DNA from: an uncultured Pelagibacteraceae bacterium
GTDB lineage: Bacteria; Pseudomonadota; Alphaproteobacteria; Pelagibacterales; Pelagibacteraceae
NCBI GenBank assembly: GCA_902628275.1
Contig: CACOMI010000004.1
Location: 1 to 64,000 of the forward strand
Reading direction: 5' to 3'
DNA: 64,000 nt
The translations under genes and the position numbers were made by a program. Shown here piece by piece: positions 24,237 through 33,650 of the stretch. Below the pieces are notes generated by a model. It did not search any database. It saw only the letters and a list, made by a program, of their open reading frames with translations, and was not told the origin of the DNA. How positions within the stretch are numbered: position 1 is the first letter of the stretch; the number at the start of each line of letters is the position of its first letter.

Positions 24237-25687
24237 ATTTTCTGATCATATTCACCGACCTTACCGGTTTTTTGTAACAAATCGTCAATAAAATTAAAGA
24301 TTTCTCTCTTTCTTTCATCTGATGTTGGGCTTTCAGTAACAATAACCAAAGATGGTTTATTTGAAGATGCTCTTATAAGTCCCCAAGAACCATCTTCGAA
24401 TGAAAATCTTACTCCATTTACTGTTAAAATATCATTAATAACTTGACCACCTATTTCAGTTTTGTTTTCTTTTAAATTTTTAATTTTCTTAAACAGCTCT
24501 TCTACAACAATGTATTTCTCTTCATCTTTACAAAATGGTGCCATTGTTGGCGTTTGAAATGTGTTAGGTAATTCACTAATAATATCACTGATTTTTTTAT
24601 TTTGATTATCTAATAAGTGACACACTTGAATTGCTGAGTTGATTCCATCATCATAACCATATCCCAAAGGCTGATTGAAGAAAAAATGTCCACTTTTTTC
24701 AAATCCAGCTAAAGCTTTTTCAGTTTTGACTTTTCTTTTAATATGAGAATGACCTGTTTTCCAATAAATTGTCTCACAATTGTTTTCTAATAAGATTTTA
24801 TCTTTTGAGTATAAGCCTGTTGATTTAACATCTACTACAAATTTTGAATTTTTATGTTTATCTGATAAACTTCTAGCTATTATAAGCCCTATTTTATCTG
24901 AAAATATTTCACTACCTGTATCATCAATAACACCAACCCTATCTCCATCACCATCAAATCCAAAACCTATATCAGCATTATTTTCCTTCACAACTTTAGC
25001 AATTTCATGAAGCATCTCTAAATCCTCTGGGTTTGGATTATATTTAGGAAAATTCCAATCCAGGTTACAATCTAACTCAATTACTTCACAACCAATACCC
25101 CTCAATATATCTGGAGCAAAAACTCCTGCAGTCCCATTACCACAGGCAACCACAGCTTTAATTTTTTTTTTTATTTTATTTTTATTAATCAAGTCATCTT
25201 TATAAATTTTATTAAAATTAACTATTTTTTTTTCTTTTCCTTGCCCTTTAGAAAACTTTTGTTTTAATGTAATTTCTTTTAATTCTTTCATTTCTTCAGG
25301 TTCATGAGTTAGACCTTTTTTGATACCCATTTTCACACCCGTCCAACCATTTTCGTTATGACTTGCTGTAACCATAGCAACGGCATCTGCGTCTAATTTA
25401 AATTGTGCAAAATAAACCATGGGTGATAATGATAAACCTACATCTTCTATATTGCACCCAGTTGAAATTAATCCTTTTATAAGAGCCCTCTTTATTTCCT
25501 CACTATATGATCTATAATCATGTCCAACAATTACCCTTGGATTCGCTTTTGCAGTATGTTTTATAATTTGTGATCCGAATCCTTTGCCAAGATTTGTGAT
25601 TCCTTCGCTGTTAATATCTTTTTTATACAACCAACGAGCGTCATATTCTCTGAAACCGTGTAGATCTATTTTTATTTTTTCAGACAT
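24233..25687 (-). CDS. Phosphomannomutase/phosphoglucomutase
   Basis: This 484-residue alpha-D-phosphohexomutase interconverts hexose 1- and 6-phosphates for nucleotide-sugar and polysaccharide synthesis. The phosphoserine loop is TASHNENGWTGVKMG with S109, the Mg2+ loop is FGFDGDGDRVGVID near residue 240, and the sugar-binding loop GFEKSGHFFF is near 330. The phosphate-binding loop RASSNKPSLVIVTES lies near 440 in domain 4. The order and length match the AlgC/ManB (PMM/PGM) subgroup rather than GlmM. It appears to be a single-gene transcript, divergent from nrdA. Confidence 0.92.
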   Translation of the reverse strand: MSEKIKIDLHGFREYDARWLYKKDINSEGITNLGKGFGSQIIKHTAKANPRVIVGHDYRSYSEEIKRALIKGLISTGCNIEDVGLSLSPMVYFAQFKLDADAVAMVTASHNENGWTGVKMGIKKGLTHEPEEMKELKEITLKQKFSKGQGKEKKIVNFNKIYKDDLINKNKIKKKIKAVVACGNGTAGVFAPDILRGIGCEVIELDCNLDWNFPKYNPNPEDLEMLHEIAKVVKENNADIGFGFDGDGDRVGVIDDTGSEIFSDKIGLIIARSLSDKHKNSKFVVDVKSTGLYSKDKILLENNCETIYWKTGHSHIKRKVKTEKALAGFEKSGHFFFNQPLGYGYDDGINSAIQVCHLLDNQNKKISDIISELPNTFQTPTMAPFCKDEEKYIVVEELFKKIKNLKENKTEIGGQVINDILTVNGVRFSFEDGSWGLIRASSNKPSLVIVTESPTSDERKREIFNFIDDLLQKTGKVGEYDQKI

Positions 25688-25721
25688 TTGTTAATTACTT
25701 ACATTTTTTTAAATTTTTTTA

Positions 25722-25750
25722 TTGATAAATATTTTGTCGCGTTCTATAAA
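25722..25750 (+). promoter_or_regulatory. Candidate distal promoter of nrdAB
   Basis: TTGATA (25722-25727) and TATAAA (25745-25750) are spaced by 17 bases, a good sigma-70-type match. It lies upstream of both NrdR-like boxes, so a repressor bound there would block elongation or clearance. Confidence 0.5.
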
Positions 25751-25766
25751 TGTTCTGTTGATTTAA

Positions 25767-25813
25767 AGTTTATATAGTATATCAACTCAAAACGCCTACA
25801 ACATATAGTTGTT
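25767..25813 (+). promoter_or_regulatory. Tandem NrdR-box-like operators upstream of nrdA
   Basis: Box 2, ACAACATATAGTTGTT (25798-25813), is a near-palindrome resembling the 16-bp NrdR box. A second site at 25767-25782, AGTTTATATAGTATAT, shares the core ATATAGT in the same register. The two are exactly 31 bp apart (about three helical turns), the spacing typical of paired NrdR boxes. NrdR represses ribonucleotide reductase genes when dATP is high. No nrdR gene lies in the window. Confidence 0.6.
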
Positions 25814-25837
25814 TTCGTTAAAATAACAAATTATAGT
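25809..25837 (+). promoter_or_regulatory. Candidate proximal promoter of nrdA, overlapping NrdR box 2
   Basis: TTGTTT (25809-25814) and TATAGT (25832-25837) are separated by 17 bases. The -35 overlaps the second NrdR-like box, a sensible place for repression. Initiation about seven bases after the -10 would fall at 25844-25845, giving a leaderless nrdA mRNA; no Shine-Dalgarno precedes the ATG. Confidence 0.45.
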
Positions 25838-25844
25838 AATATTT

Positions 25845-27785
25845 ATGAATAAGATTCTATCACAAGCATTAAAGAAAGCTGTCTCTGAATATAGCCCAAA
25901 CGTTAAGGAAGTATCTAAAGATAATAGACCAGATTTATTCTCTTTGAATAATGAAACAGAATTATTCCAAAATGATAAAGGAATTATAATTAAGATTGAC
26001 AGATCAAGAGACGTTAATCTTACTGACTTTGGTAAAGCAACCTTAAAAGATAGATATCTTGGTCCAAACGAATCTTATCAGGATTTATTTGCTAGAGTAG
26101 CCAGCACATATTCAGATGATAATTTACATGCACAAAGAATTTATAACTACATTAGTAATCTTTGGTTTATGCCTGCAACACCAGTTTTATCAAATGGTGG
26201 TACAAAAAGAGGTTTACCAATTTCATGTTTTTTAAATGAAGCTTCAGATAGTTTAAGTGGAATTTTAGATCTTTGGAGTGAAAACGTTTGGCTTGCTGCT
26301 AAAGGTGGTGGTATCGGAAGTTATTGGGGCAACCTAAGGTCCATAGGTGAAAAAATTGGTAAAGTCGGAAAAACTTCAGGAATAATTCCTTTTATAAAAG
26401 TTATGGATTCTTTAACTATGGCAATTAGTCAAGGATCATTAAGAAGAGGGTCAGCTGCTTGTTATCTGCCAGTTGATCATCCAGAGATTGAAGAATTTAT
26501 AGAGATGAGAAGACCAACAGGGGGAGACCCAAATAGAAAGTCATTGAATTTACATCATGGTGTTTTAGTTTCAGATGCGTTTATGCGAGCTGTTGAAACA
26601 GATGAACAGTGGGCATTAAAAAGTCCTGCTGATGGAACCATACAACAAACTATTTCAGCAAGAAATTTATGGATTAGGTTATTAACAGCTAGAATAGAAA
26701 CAGGTGAACCATATATAATTTATATTGATACAGTTAACAGACAAATCCCACAACATCACAAGTTAGCAAATCTAACAGTAAAAACTTCAAACCTATGTAG
26801 TGAGATTACATTACCCACTGGTATAGATAAAGATGGCAAAGATAGAACAGCAGTTTGTTGTTTATCATCTTTAAATCTTGAGAAGTATGATGAATGGAAA
26901 GATGACCCAGACATGATTAGTGATGTGATGAGATTTTTAGATAATGTCTTGTCAGATTTTATTAATAAAGCACCTGAACAATTTAAAGATGCAAAATATT
27001 CTGCAGAAAGAGAAAGAAGTGTAGGATTAGGTGTTATGGGATTTCATTCATTTTTACAAAAAAATAGAATTCCTTTAGAGTCAGTTATGGCTAAGTCTTG
27101 GAATAAAAAAATATTCAAAAATATCGATGAAAAAGTTAATCAAGCTTCAAAAGATCTGGCTGAGGAGAGAGGCGCTTGTCCAGACGCTGCTGAATATGGT
27201 TACAAAGAAAGATTTTCAAATAAAACAGCAATTGCTCCAACTGCTTCTATTTCAATAATCTGTGGAGGAGCATCTCCTGGAGTAGAACCTATTGCAGCAA
27301 ATAGCTATACACACAAAACATTATCAGGTTCATTTAATGTAAGAAATCGATACTTAGAAGAAATATTAGAAAGTCATGGCAAAAATGATGATGAAACATG
27401 GTCAACAATTACTACAAATCAAGGATCTGTTAGTCATTTAGATTTTTTAACTGAATTAGAAAAAGATGTTTTCAAAACAGCGTTTGAACTTAATCAAAAC
27501 TGGATAATTGAACTTAGTGGAGATAGAACTCCTTATATTTCCCAAGCTCAATCTGTAAATTTATTTTTACCAGCAGATGTTCATAAAAAAGAATTACATA
27601 AAATTCATTTTGATGCTTGGAAGAAAGGTTTGAAAAGCCTTTACTACTGTAGATCAAAATCAATTCAGAGAGCTGAAAATATTAATGATGCAAAATCAAC
27701 TGATATTACAGCTAATGTTTATAAATCAAAAAATCAACAAACCAATGAACAACCAGAATACGAGGAGTGTCTTTCATGTCAGTAG
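25845..27785 (+). CDS. nrdA: Class I ribonucleotide reductase large (alpha) subunit, no ATP-cone
   Basis: This subunit reduces ribonucleotides to deoxyribonucleotides using a radical delivered by the beta subunit. Signatures are PATPVLSNGGTKRGLPISCF (about 108-127) with the first redox cysteine, the catalytic-site segment SNLCSEITLPT near residue 324, the second cysteine region AVCCLSSLNLEKY near 345, and the nucleotide-loop TAPTASISIICGGASPGVEP-like block near 470. The tail ends CLSCQ with the C-terminal cysteine pair for thioredoxin or glutaredoxin. At 646 residues it lacks the N-terminal ATP-cone activity domain of E. coli NrdA, so overall dATP inhibition may be absent. It overlaps nrdB by about ten bases. 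Confidence 0.95.
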   Translation: MNKILSQALKKAVSEYSPNVKEVSKDNRPDLFSLNNETELFQNDKGIIIKIDRSRDVNLTDFGKATLKDRYLGPNESYQDLFARVASTYSDDNLHAQRIYNYISNLWFMPATPVLSNGGTKRGLPISCFLNEASDSLSGILDLWSENVWLAAKGGGIGSYWGNLRSIGEKIGKVGKTSGIIPFIKVMDSLTMAISQGSLRRGSAACYLPVDHPEIEEFIEMRRPTGGDPNRKSLNLHHGVLVSDAFMRAVETDEQWALKSPADGTIQQTISARNLWIRLLTARIETGEPYIIYIDTVNRQIPQHHKLANLTVKTSNLCSEITLPTGIDKDGKDRTAVCCLSSLNLEKYDEWKDDPDMISDVMRFLDNVLSDFINKAPEQFKDAKYSAERERSVGLGVMGFHSFLQKNRIPLESVMAKSWNKKIFKNIDEKVNQASKDLAEERGACPDAAEYGYKERFSNKTAIAPTASISIICGGASPGVEPIAANSYTHKTLSGSFNVRNRYLEEILESHGKNDDETWSTITTNQGSVSHLDFLTELEKDVFKTAFELNQNWIIELSGDRTPYISQAQSVNLFLPADVHKKELHKIHFDAWKKGLKSLYYCRSKSIQRAENINDAKSTDITANVYKSKNQQTNEQPEYEECLSCQ

Positions 27786-28786
27786 CAGAAAAAGTAGATA
27801 AAAAAGAAATCATACAACCAAAAAAGATGGGACTTTTAGTTGAGAACCCTGTTTACAAACCATTTAGATATCCTTGGTGTTATGATGCCTGGTTAACTCA
27901 ACAAAGAATTCATTGGTTACCAGAGGAAGTTCCTTTAGGTGATGATGTTAGAGACTGGCAAAAAAATTTATCACAACCAGAAAAAAATTTAGTTACTCAA
28001 ATATTCAGATTTTTTACACAAGCTGATGTAGAAGTTAATAACTGCTATTTAAGACATTATACTAGTGTGTTTAAACCTACAGAGGTCTTAATGATGATGA
28101 CTGCTTTTGCTGCAATGGAAACTGTTCACGTAGCAGCTTATTCTCACTTACTAGATACAATTGGAATGCCTGAGTCAGAATATTCAGCTTTTATGAAATA
28201 TAAAGAAATGAAAGATAAGTATGATTATATGCAAGGCTTCAATGTAAATTCCAAAGAAGATATAGCAAAAACTGTAGCAGTCTTTAGTGCTTTTACAGAG
28301 GGATTACAACTATTTGCAAGTTTTGCAATTCTTTTAAATTTTCCAAGACACAACAAACTAAAAGGTATGGGTCAGATTGTTACCTGGTCAGTTAGAGATG
28401 AAACTCTTCATTGCAATTCAATGATTAGAATTTTTAAAGAATTCATTAAAGAAAACCCAGAAATATGGACACCTAAATTAAAAAAAGAACTTTATGAAGC
28501 GTGCAGAACAATTGTAGAGCATGAGGATGCGTTTATTGATCTTGCTTTTGAAATGGGACCAATGAAAGGATTAACTGCTAAAGAAGTTAAGGATTACATT
28601 AGGTTTATCGGAAATAGAAGACTAGTTCAACTTGGATTAGAACCTATCTATGATGTTCAAAAAAATCCGTTAACGTGGCTTGATACTATGCTTAATGCTG
28701 TAGAGCATATGAACTTTTTTGAAGGTAGAGCTACAGAATATTCAAAAGCATCGACTCAAGGTACTTGGGCGGAAGCTTTTGCTTAA
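27776..28786 (+). CDS. nrdB: Class I ribonucleotide reductase small (beta) subunit
   Basis: This subunit houses the dimetal-tyrosyl cofactor that generates the radical for NrdA. I start at ATG 27776 rather than the in-frame GTG at 27767, because AGGAG at 27763-27767 is then correctly spaced and overlaps the GTG. With this start, metal ligands fall at D84, E115 and H118 and the tyrosine at Y122 (METVHVAAYSH), the same numbers as in E. coli NrdB. The second ligand set lies in SAFTEGLQLFAS and RDETLHCNS. At 336 residues there is no ATP-cone at the N-terminus. It overlaps the end of nrdA, so the two are translationally coupled. Confidence 0.95.
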   Translation: MSVAEKVDKKEIIQPKKMGLLVENPVYKPFRYPWCYDAWLTQQRIHWLPEEVPLGDDVRDWQKNLSQPEKNLVTQIFRFFTQADVEVNNCYLRHYTSVFKPTEVLMMMTAFAAMETVHVAAYSHLLDTIGMPESEYSAFMKYKEMKDKYDYMQGFNVNSKEDIAKTVAVFSAFTEGLQLFASFAILLNFPRHNKLKGMGQIVTWSVRDETLHCNSMIRIFKEFIKENPEIWTPKLKKELYEACRTIVEHEDAFIDLAFEMGPMKGLTAKEVKDYIRFIGNRRLVQLGLEPIYDVQKNPLTWLDTMLNAVEHMNFFEGRATEYSKASTQGTWAEAFA

Positions 28787-28808
28787 AATAAAATAGGTCA
28801 TTTTTTGA

Positions 28809-29372
28809 ATGGAGAGTAATTTTTTTTCACGGCGTAGGTCTGTTTTAGCAAGAAAAATGTCTCCTAAAAATATTCCTGATGAAGATCTAAATAAAATTTT
28901 AGCTGCAGGGATTAGAGTGCCTGACCACGGAGCGCTAAACCCTTGGAAAATATGTGTAATTAAAGGTGATAAGCTTAAATTAATTGATGAAAATATTATT
29001 TTAAGCGAGTTTAAAAAAGAAAATCCTAATGCTAGCGAAATACAGGTAGAAACGGAGTCAAAAAGATTTCAAAGAGCTTCTGTAATTTTAGCAGTAATAT
29101 CAACTCCTTTAGAACATCCAAAAATACCTACTTGGGAAATGACTTTGTCTTCAGGTGCAGTTTGCATGAATTTATTATCTTGTGCTCAATCATTAGGGTA
29201 TGCAGCGCAATGGTTAACAGAATGGTATGCATATAATGATAAAATGCTTGAATATTTAGGCGGACGAACAAAGATCGATAGAATATCAGGTTTTATATAT
29301 TTAGGTCATAAAGTTGAGGAACCAAACGAAAGAAGAAGGCCAGACCCTAAAGCAGTCATAAGTTATCTGTGA
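28809..29372 (+). CDS. Nitroreductase family protein
   Basis: This is a 187-residue FMN-dependent oxidoreductase. It opens with FFSRRRSVLARKMSPKNIP, where the RRS triplet normally contacts the FMN phosphate. A VPDHGALNPWKICVIKG block is near residue 37, and LSSGAVCMNLLSCAQSLGYAAQW near 118-140 is the helix that covers the flavin. The C-terminus FIYLGHKVEEPNERRRPDP is typical of YdjA/nitroreductase proteins. The natural substrate is unknown. It follows nrdB after 22 bases and precedes a heme-monooxygenase-like gene by seven bases. Confidence 0.88.
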   Translation: MESNFFSRRRSVLARKMSPKNIPDEDLNKILAAGIRVPDHGALNPWKICVIKGDKLKLIDENIILSEFKKENPNASEIQVETESKRFQRASVILAVISTPLEHPKIPTWEMTLSSGAVCMNLLSCAQSLGYAAQWLTEWYAYNDKMLEYLGGRTKIDRISGFIYLGHKVEEPNERRRPDPKAVISYL

Positions 29373-29379
29373 GGAAATT

Positions 29380-29682
29380 ATGTTTATAGCAATGAATAGA
29401 TTTAAAATAGTATTAGGTAAAGAAATGGAATTTGAGAAAGTGTGGAGAGAAAGAGATACTCATCTAGAAGGTACTAAAGGTTTTAAAGAATTTCATTTAG
29501 TTAAAGGTGAAAAAAATACTGAATATTCTCTTTATGCGTCGCATACTGTATGGAATTCAAGAGAAGATTTTATTAATTGGACAAAGTCAGAAGCTTTTCG
29601 ATTAGCTCATAAAAATGCAGGCCAACATAAAGATTTATATTTGGGCGCCCCTCACTTTGAAGGATTTGAAATAGTTTTATAA
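29380..29682 (+). CDS. Antibiotic biosynthesis monooxygenase-domain protein (heme-degrading HmoA/IsdG-like)
   Basis: This is a 100-residue ferredoxin-like ABM-fold protein. Conserved positions of the heme-degrading subgroup are present: N6 in MFIAMNRF, W in HTVWNSREDFINWTKSEAF near residue 58-68, and the histidine in FRLAHKNAG near 77. Such proteins dimerise and can open heme to release iron, which would suit an iron-limited habitat. Distinguishing a true heme oxygenase from other ABM proteins needs experiment. RBS GAGGAAATT precedes the ATG. Confidence 0.75.
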   Translation: MFIAMNRFKIVLGKEMEFEKVWRERDTHLEGTKGFKEFHLVKGEKNTEYSLYASHTVWNSREDFINWTKSEAFRLAHKNAGQHKDLYLGAPHFEGFEIVL

Positions 29683-29683
29683 A

Positions 29684-30073
29684 ATGTTTGCAGAATTAAT
29701 TATTTTTCTTCCAACTATAGTCTTAGGAATAATGCTATTTTTTTCTTTTATTGTTGCGCCAATAACTTTTAAGTCATTGAATGAGGAGAATGCAAGAATA
29801 TTTATAAGAAAAATATTTCCCTATTATTATAATGTAAATCTGACTATATGCTTAATAGCTACTTTATGTTTTGTTTTGATTAAGAATTATTCTTTAAATT
29901 TTTACTTAATCTTATCAACAACAATTCTTTTTGGTATTTCTAGTTTTATACTTATGCCATTAATTAATAAATTTAGAGATAATAAAGAGGATACAAAATT
30001 TAAATATTCTCACCTCATATCAGTAATAATTAATTTTATCCAAATCGTTTTTTTATTACTGATAATTTTTTAA
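29684..30073 (+). CDS. DUF4149 family membrane protein
   Basis: This 129-residue inner-membrane protein has four hydrophobic helices (about 3-25, 45-63, 70-92, 108-128). The family pattern FFSFIVAPITFKSLNEENARIFIRKIFPYYY is visible after helix 1. The function is unknown. It follows the ABM gene with a one-base gap and converges tail-to-tail with prpC, separated by a single junction. The three plus-strand genes after nrdB may form one unit. Confidence 0.75.
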   Translation: MFAELIIFLPTIVLGIMLFFSFIVAPITFKSLNEENARIFIRKIFPYYYNVNLTICLIATLCFVLIKNYSLNFYLILSTTILFGISSFILMPLINKFRDNKEDTKFKYSHLISVIINFIQIVFLLLIIF

Positions 30074-31198
30074 TTATCTTTGATTAAGCTGCATTACTTT
30101 TCGATGCTTATTTCCTTTGTAACTTGCTAATGGTCTAATAAGTTTATTAGCTGCATGTTGTTCCATAATATGTGCTGACCAACCTGTAATTCTTGAAATC
30201 ACAAATATAGGGGTGAAAAAATCTGTATCAAATCCCATTAAATGATATGTTGGTCCTGTTGGATAATCAACATTCGGGTGAATATTTTTCCTTTTAATCA
30301 TTACCTTTTCAACAATGTCGTAAATTTTTTCAAATTTTTTATCTTTTTTAATTTTGGCAACTTTACCAAAATATTTTCTCATTGTAGGAACTCTCGAATC
30401 TCCAGATTTGTAAACTCTATGACCAAATCCCATCACTACATCTTTATTTTTAAGAGCATTATTGATCCATTTTAAAGCGTTTTCTGGTTTTTTAATTTTG
30501 TTCATCATGAGCATAACTTCTTCATTAGCTCCTCCATGCAACGGGCCTTTCAAACTTGCTATTGCACCCGTTATTGCACCGTGGATGTCTGATAAACTAC
30601 TTGTAATTGTTCTAGCAGTAAAAGTTGAGACGTTAAAACTATGTTCAGCATATAAAATCAAAGAAACATCAAATGCTTTGACTATTTCTTTTTGAGGCAC
30701 TTTTCCAAAGCACATATAGAAAAAATTTTCTGAGAAAGTTAAGTCTTTTTTAGGTTTAATAATTTTCTTACCTTTTCTAATTCTATAAAAAGCTGCTAAG
30801 GCGGTAGGTGTTTTTGCAAAAATTCTTAATGCTTTTCTCATATTTGCTTCAGGTGAAGAGTCTGTTGTTTCTTTATCTTCTAATCCCATCACACTTACAG
30901 CAGTCCTAGCCACATCCATTGGGTGAGATTTTTTTGGCATATGTTTAATTATTTCATAAAGATTTTTTGTAAGCTCCCTATTATTTTTTTCCTCTTTTTC
31001 AAATTGCTTAAGTTCTATAGAATTAGGTAAATCTTTATTTAAAATTAAATATGCCACCTCTTCAAATCTGCAATATTCACATAAATCCTGGGCTGCATAA
31101 CCTCTATAAGTTAGAGAGTTTATTTCAGGCATAACTTTTGAAACTTCAGTTTCATCAACAACAATACCTAATAGTCCTTTTTTAATATCTTCACTCAT
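30074..31198 (-). CDS. prpC: 2-methylcitrate synthase / citrate synthase
   Basis: This 374-residue enzyme condenses propionyl-CoA with oxaloacetate in the methylcitrate cycle. Citrate-synthase signatures are LKGPLHGGANEEVMLM with the first catalytic histidine near residue 225, MGFGHRVYKSGDSR with the second near 260, and VDYPTGPTYHLMGFDTDFFTPIFVISRITGW with the catalytic aspartate near 310. The N-terminus GIVVDETEVSKVMPEINSLTYRGY is the short PrpC-like type. The gene overlaps prpB by one base and lies in a prpD-prpB-prpC order, which identifies the substrate. Plain citrate synthase activity may coexist. Confidence 0.92.
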   Translation of the reverse strand: MSEDIKKGLLGIVVDETEVSKVMPEINSLTYRGYAAQDLCEYCRFEEVAYLILNKDLPNSIELKQFEKEEKNNRELTKNLYEIIKHMPKKSHPMDVARTAVSVMGLEDKETTDSSPEANMRKALRIFAKTPTALAAFYRIRKGKKIIKPKKDLTFSENFFYMCFGKVPQKEIVKAFDVSLILYAEHSFNVSTFTARTITSSLSDIHGAITGAIASLKGPLHGGANEEVMLMMNKIKKPENALKWINNALKNKDVVMGFGHRVYKSGDSRVPTMRKYFGKVAKIKKDKKFEKIYDIVEKVMIKRKNIHPNVDYPTGPTYHLMGFDTDFFTPIFVISRITGWSAHIMEQHAANKLIRPLASYKGNKHRKVMQLNQR

Positions 31199-32094
31199 TA
31201 CTCGTGTCCATCTGTATTAAAATTATAAATTTTTTCATCTAAAGAATTATATTTTTCATAATCCACTAATTCATATAATCTTTTTCTAGTTTGCATTTTA
31301 TCTATTATATTATTTTGGTGTCCATTTGCATAAATGTCCCTTAATCCGTCTTCTACATTTTTCATAGCTAGTCTTTGTGTTGTAACTGGGTAAATAACTA
31401 TATTATAGCCAAAATTTTCTAATTCTTTGTAATTAAAAAGCTTAGATTTTCCAAACTCAGTCATGTTCGCTAACAAATAACATGAAAGTTCTTTTCTCAC
31501 CTTTTCAAAATCTTTTTCATCTTGTAAAGCCTCAGGAAAAATTATTTCAGCACCAGCATCTATGTATGCTTTGCATCTGTTTATCATTTTATCAATACCC
31601 TCAACACTTTTTGCATCTGAGCGAGCGATAATTTTAAAATTCTGATCTTTTTTTGCACTGACGCACTCCTTAATTTTTTTAACCATTGCTTCTGCAGAAA
31701 TAAGTTCTTTATTATCAAGATGTCCACATCTTTTTCTTTCAATTTGATCTTCTAGGTGAACACCAGTTATTCCAAACTCTTCAAATGTTTCAATAGTTTC
31801 TTTACAAGATTTAAATCCAGTATCTATATCAACTATTGTTGGAAGATTTGTTACTCTAGAAATTAAATAGGATCTTGTACTAACGTCTTGTAATGTTGTT
31901 AAACCAATGTCGGGAAATCCAAGGTCATTAGCCATAACTCCACCAGAAACATAAACCGCATCATATCCAATTTCCTCAATTAATTTTGCTGTTAAAGGGT
32001 TGTATGCGCCTGGTACTCTTAATATTTTATTGGATTTTAATTTTTGATCAAAATCTATTCTTTTTTGACTTGGTTCTTTTTCAACAAAATGCAT
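31198..32094 (-). CDS. prpB: Methylisocitrate lyase
   Basis: This 298-residue ICL/PEPM-superfamily lyase cleaves 2-methylisocitrate to pyruvate and succinate. Evidence is VPGAYNPLTAKLIEEIGYDAVYVSGG near residue 27, DIDTGF near 93 (Mg2+ aspartates), the catalytic-cysteine loop IERKRCGHLDNKEL near 118, and IIARSDAK near 155. Length and the RCGH loop fit PrpB rather than isocitrate lyase. It lies between prpD (directly adjacent) and prpC (one-base overlap) on the minus strand. Confidence 0.94.
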   Translation of the reverse strand: MHFVEKEPSQKRIDFDQKLKSNKILRVPGAYNPLTAKLIEEIGYDAVYVSGGVMANDLGFPDIGLTTLQDVSTRSYLISRVTNLPTIVDIDTGFKSCKETIETFEEFGITGVHLEDQIERKRCGHLDNKELISAEAMVKKIKECVSAKKDQNFKIIARSDAKSVEGIDKMINRCKAYIDAGAEIIFPEALQDEKDFEKVRKELSCYLLANMTEFGKSKLFNYKELENFGYNIVIYPVTTQRLAMKNVEDGLRDIYANGHQNNIIDKMQTRKRLYELVDYEKYNSLDEKIYNFNTDGHE

Positions 32095-33597
32095 TTAAAA
32101 AATTCCTTTTTTACGATTACTCTTTATTTTACTCTTTTTTACCTCAATATTTAATTTACTTAATTGACCTGATTTTAAATTTTTTAAATTTTGAACAGTC
32201 CTTAAAAATCTATCACTCTCTTTTTTTTCAAGAATTTGATGTGTTAAGGTTAAAAATTTATTAATATAATTTTCTCTTTTAAATGGCCTTGCCCCATAAG
32301 GATGAGCATCTGCTCGGTCGAGTTCCTCAGTGATTTTTTTTCCATTATTCAATGTTACAACTACTTTTGCACCAAATGATTTTTTTCTTGGGTCAGGATC
32401 GTGATATTTCTTGGTCCATTTTTTATCCTCATAAGTTTTTATGGATTTCCAAATCTTAATTGTACTTTTTCGTTTAGCTCGTGCTTTAGTATAAGATTTG
32501 ACATGGTGCCAATCTCCATCTTCCAAAGCTACAGCAAAAATATACATTATAGAATGGTCAAGGGTTTCTCTGCTAGCATTTGGATCCATTTTTTGTGGGT
32601 CATTAGCACCTGTTCCAATAACATAATGCGTGTGATGACTTGTAAAAATATCAATTTTTTTAATTATATTTAAGTTGGGTATTTTCGTTTTTAGTTTTTT
32701 TGCAAGATCAATTAATGCTTGAGATTGATATTCTGCTGAATACTCTTTTGTATATGTTTCCAGAATAGCTTTTTTACTTTCACCTTTTTTTGGTAAAGGC
32801 ACTTTGTATTTTGCTTTTTTTCCATCTAAAATTCTTGCTATCACACTATCTTCACCTTCATAAATGGGACTAGGTGCTCCTTCACCTCGCATAGCTCTAT
32901 CGACAGCCTCAATTGCAAGTTTACCAGCATGAGCAGGTGCATAAGCCTTCCAACTTGAAATTTCTCCTTTTCTAGATTGCCTTGTAGATATTGTTGTATG
33001 TAGTGCTTGTTGAACAGATTGATAAATTGTTTCTACATTTAATTTTAACATGGTTCCTAATCCAGCAGCTACACTTGGGCCTAAATGAGCAATATGATCA
33101 ATTTTATGTTTGTGCAAACATATTCCTTTAACTAAATTTACTTGAACTTCATAAGCGGTAATAATTCCTTTTATTAAATCTAAACCACTTTTATTATTTT
33201 GTTGCGCCACACTTATAAGAGGGGGGATATTATCTCCTGGATGACTATAATCTTGAGCTAAAAAAGTATCATGGAAATCTAGTTCCCTAACAGCTGTGCC
33301 ATTTGACCATGCTGCCCATTCACAATCAAATTTTAGTTTTGAGTTAATACCAAATATAGTTGCACCATTTTTTCTTGGATGATTTAAAGCCATTTCTCTC
33401 GATGAAATTACTGGTTTTCTATTTAATGATGCGATTGCAACAGAAGCATTATCTATTATTCTATTTACAACCATTTCAATTGAATCATTATTTAATCTAG
33501 CATTATCACATGCTATCTCTGCTATTTTCCAGGCAAGTTGCTTTTTCTTCGTAAGATGAATTTTTGATGGGTAAACTTTAATAGTATGTAATAACAA
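32095..33597 (-). CDS. prpD: 2-methylcitrate dehydratase (MmgE/PrpD family)
   Basis: This 500-residue MmgE/PrpD-family protein dehydrates 2-methylcitrate to 2-methyl-cis-aconitate. Signatures are GAATIFG-like [36 protein letters not shown] (about 70-108), [16 protein letters not shown] near 117, [16 protein letters not shown] near 148, GLGTMLKLN near 180 and [19 protein letters not shown] near 210. The C-terminal domain includes [19 protein letters not shown]. It is the first gene of prpDBC. The tail beyond residue 480 is lysine-rich. An aconitase-like enzyme (acnD/prpF or acnB) needed to finish the cycle is not in the window. Confidence 0.92.
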   Translation of the reverse strand: MLLHTIKVYPSKIHLTKKKQLAWKIAEIACDNARLNNDSIEMVVNRIIDNASVAIASLNRKPVISSREMALNHPRKNGATIFGINSKLKFDCEWAAWSNGTAVRELDFHDTFLAQDYSHPGDNIPPLISVAQQNNKSGLDLIKGIITAYEVQVNLVKGICLHKHKIDHIAHLGPSVAAGLGTMLKLNVETIYQSVQQALHTTISTRQSRKGEISSWKAYAPAHAGKLAIEAVDRAMRGEGAPSPIYEGEDSVIARILDGKKAKYKVPLPKKGESKKAILETYTKEYSAEYQSQALIDLAKKLKTKIPNLNIIKKIDIFTSHHTHYVIGTGANDPQKMDPNASRETLDHSIMYIFAVALEDGDWHHVKSYTKARAKRKSTIKIWKSIKTYEDKKWTKKYHDPDPRKKSFGAKVVVTLNNGKKITEELDRADAHPYGARPFKRENYINKFLTLTHQILEKKESDRFLRTVQNLKNLKSGQLSKLNIEVKKSKIKSNRKKGIF

Positions 33598-33650
33598 AAT
33601 AACTCCAATGTTGAGATTTTGTTTTAATAGTTAAAATAAATTAATCAATA

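Noticed and set aside
27767-27775. GTG start for nrdB
   Set aside because: It overlaps the AGGAG site; the ATG at 27776 gives proper spacing and family numbering of the metal ligands.
30242-30695. Plus-strand open frames inside prpC
   Set aside because: prpC has full citrate-synthase motifs on the minus strand; the plus-strand frames show no family features.
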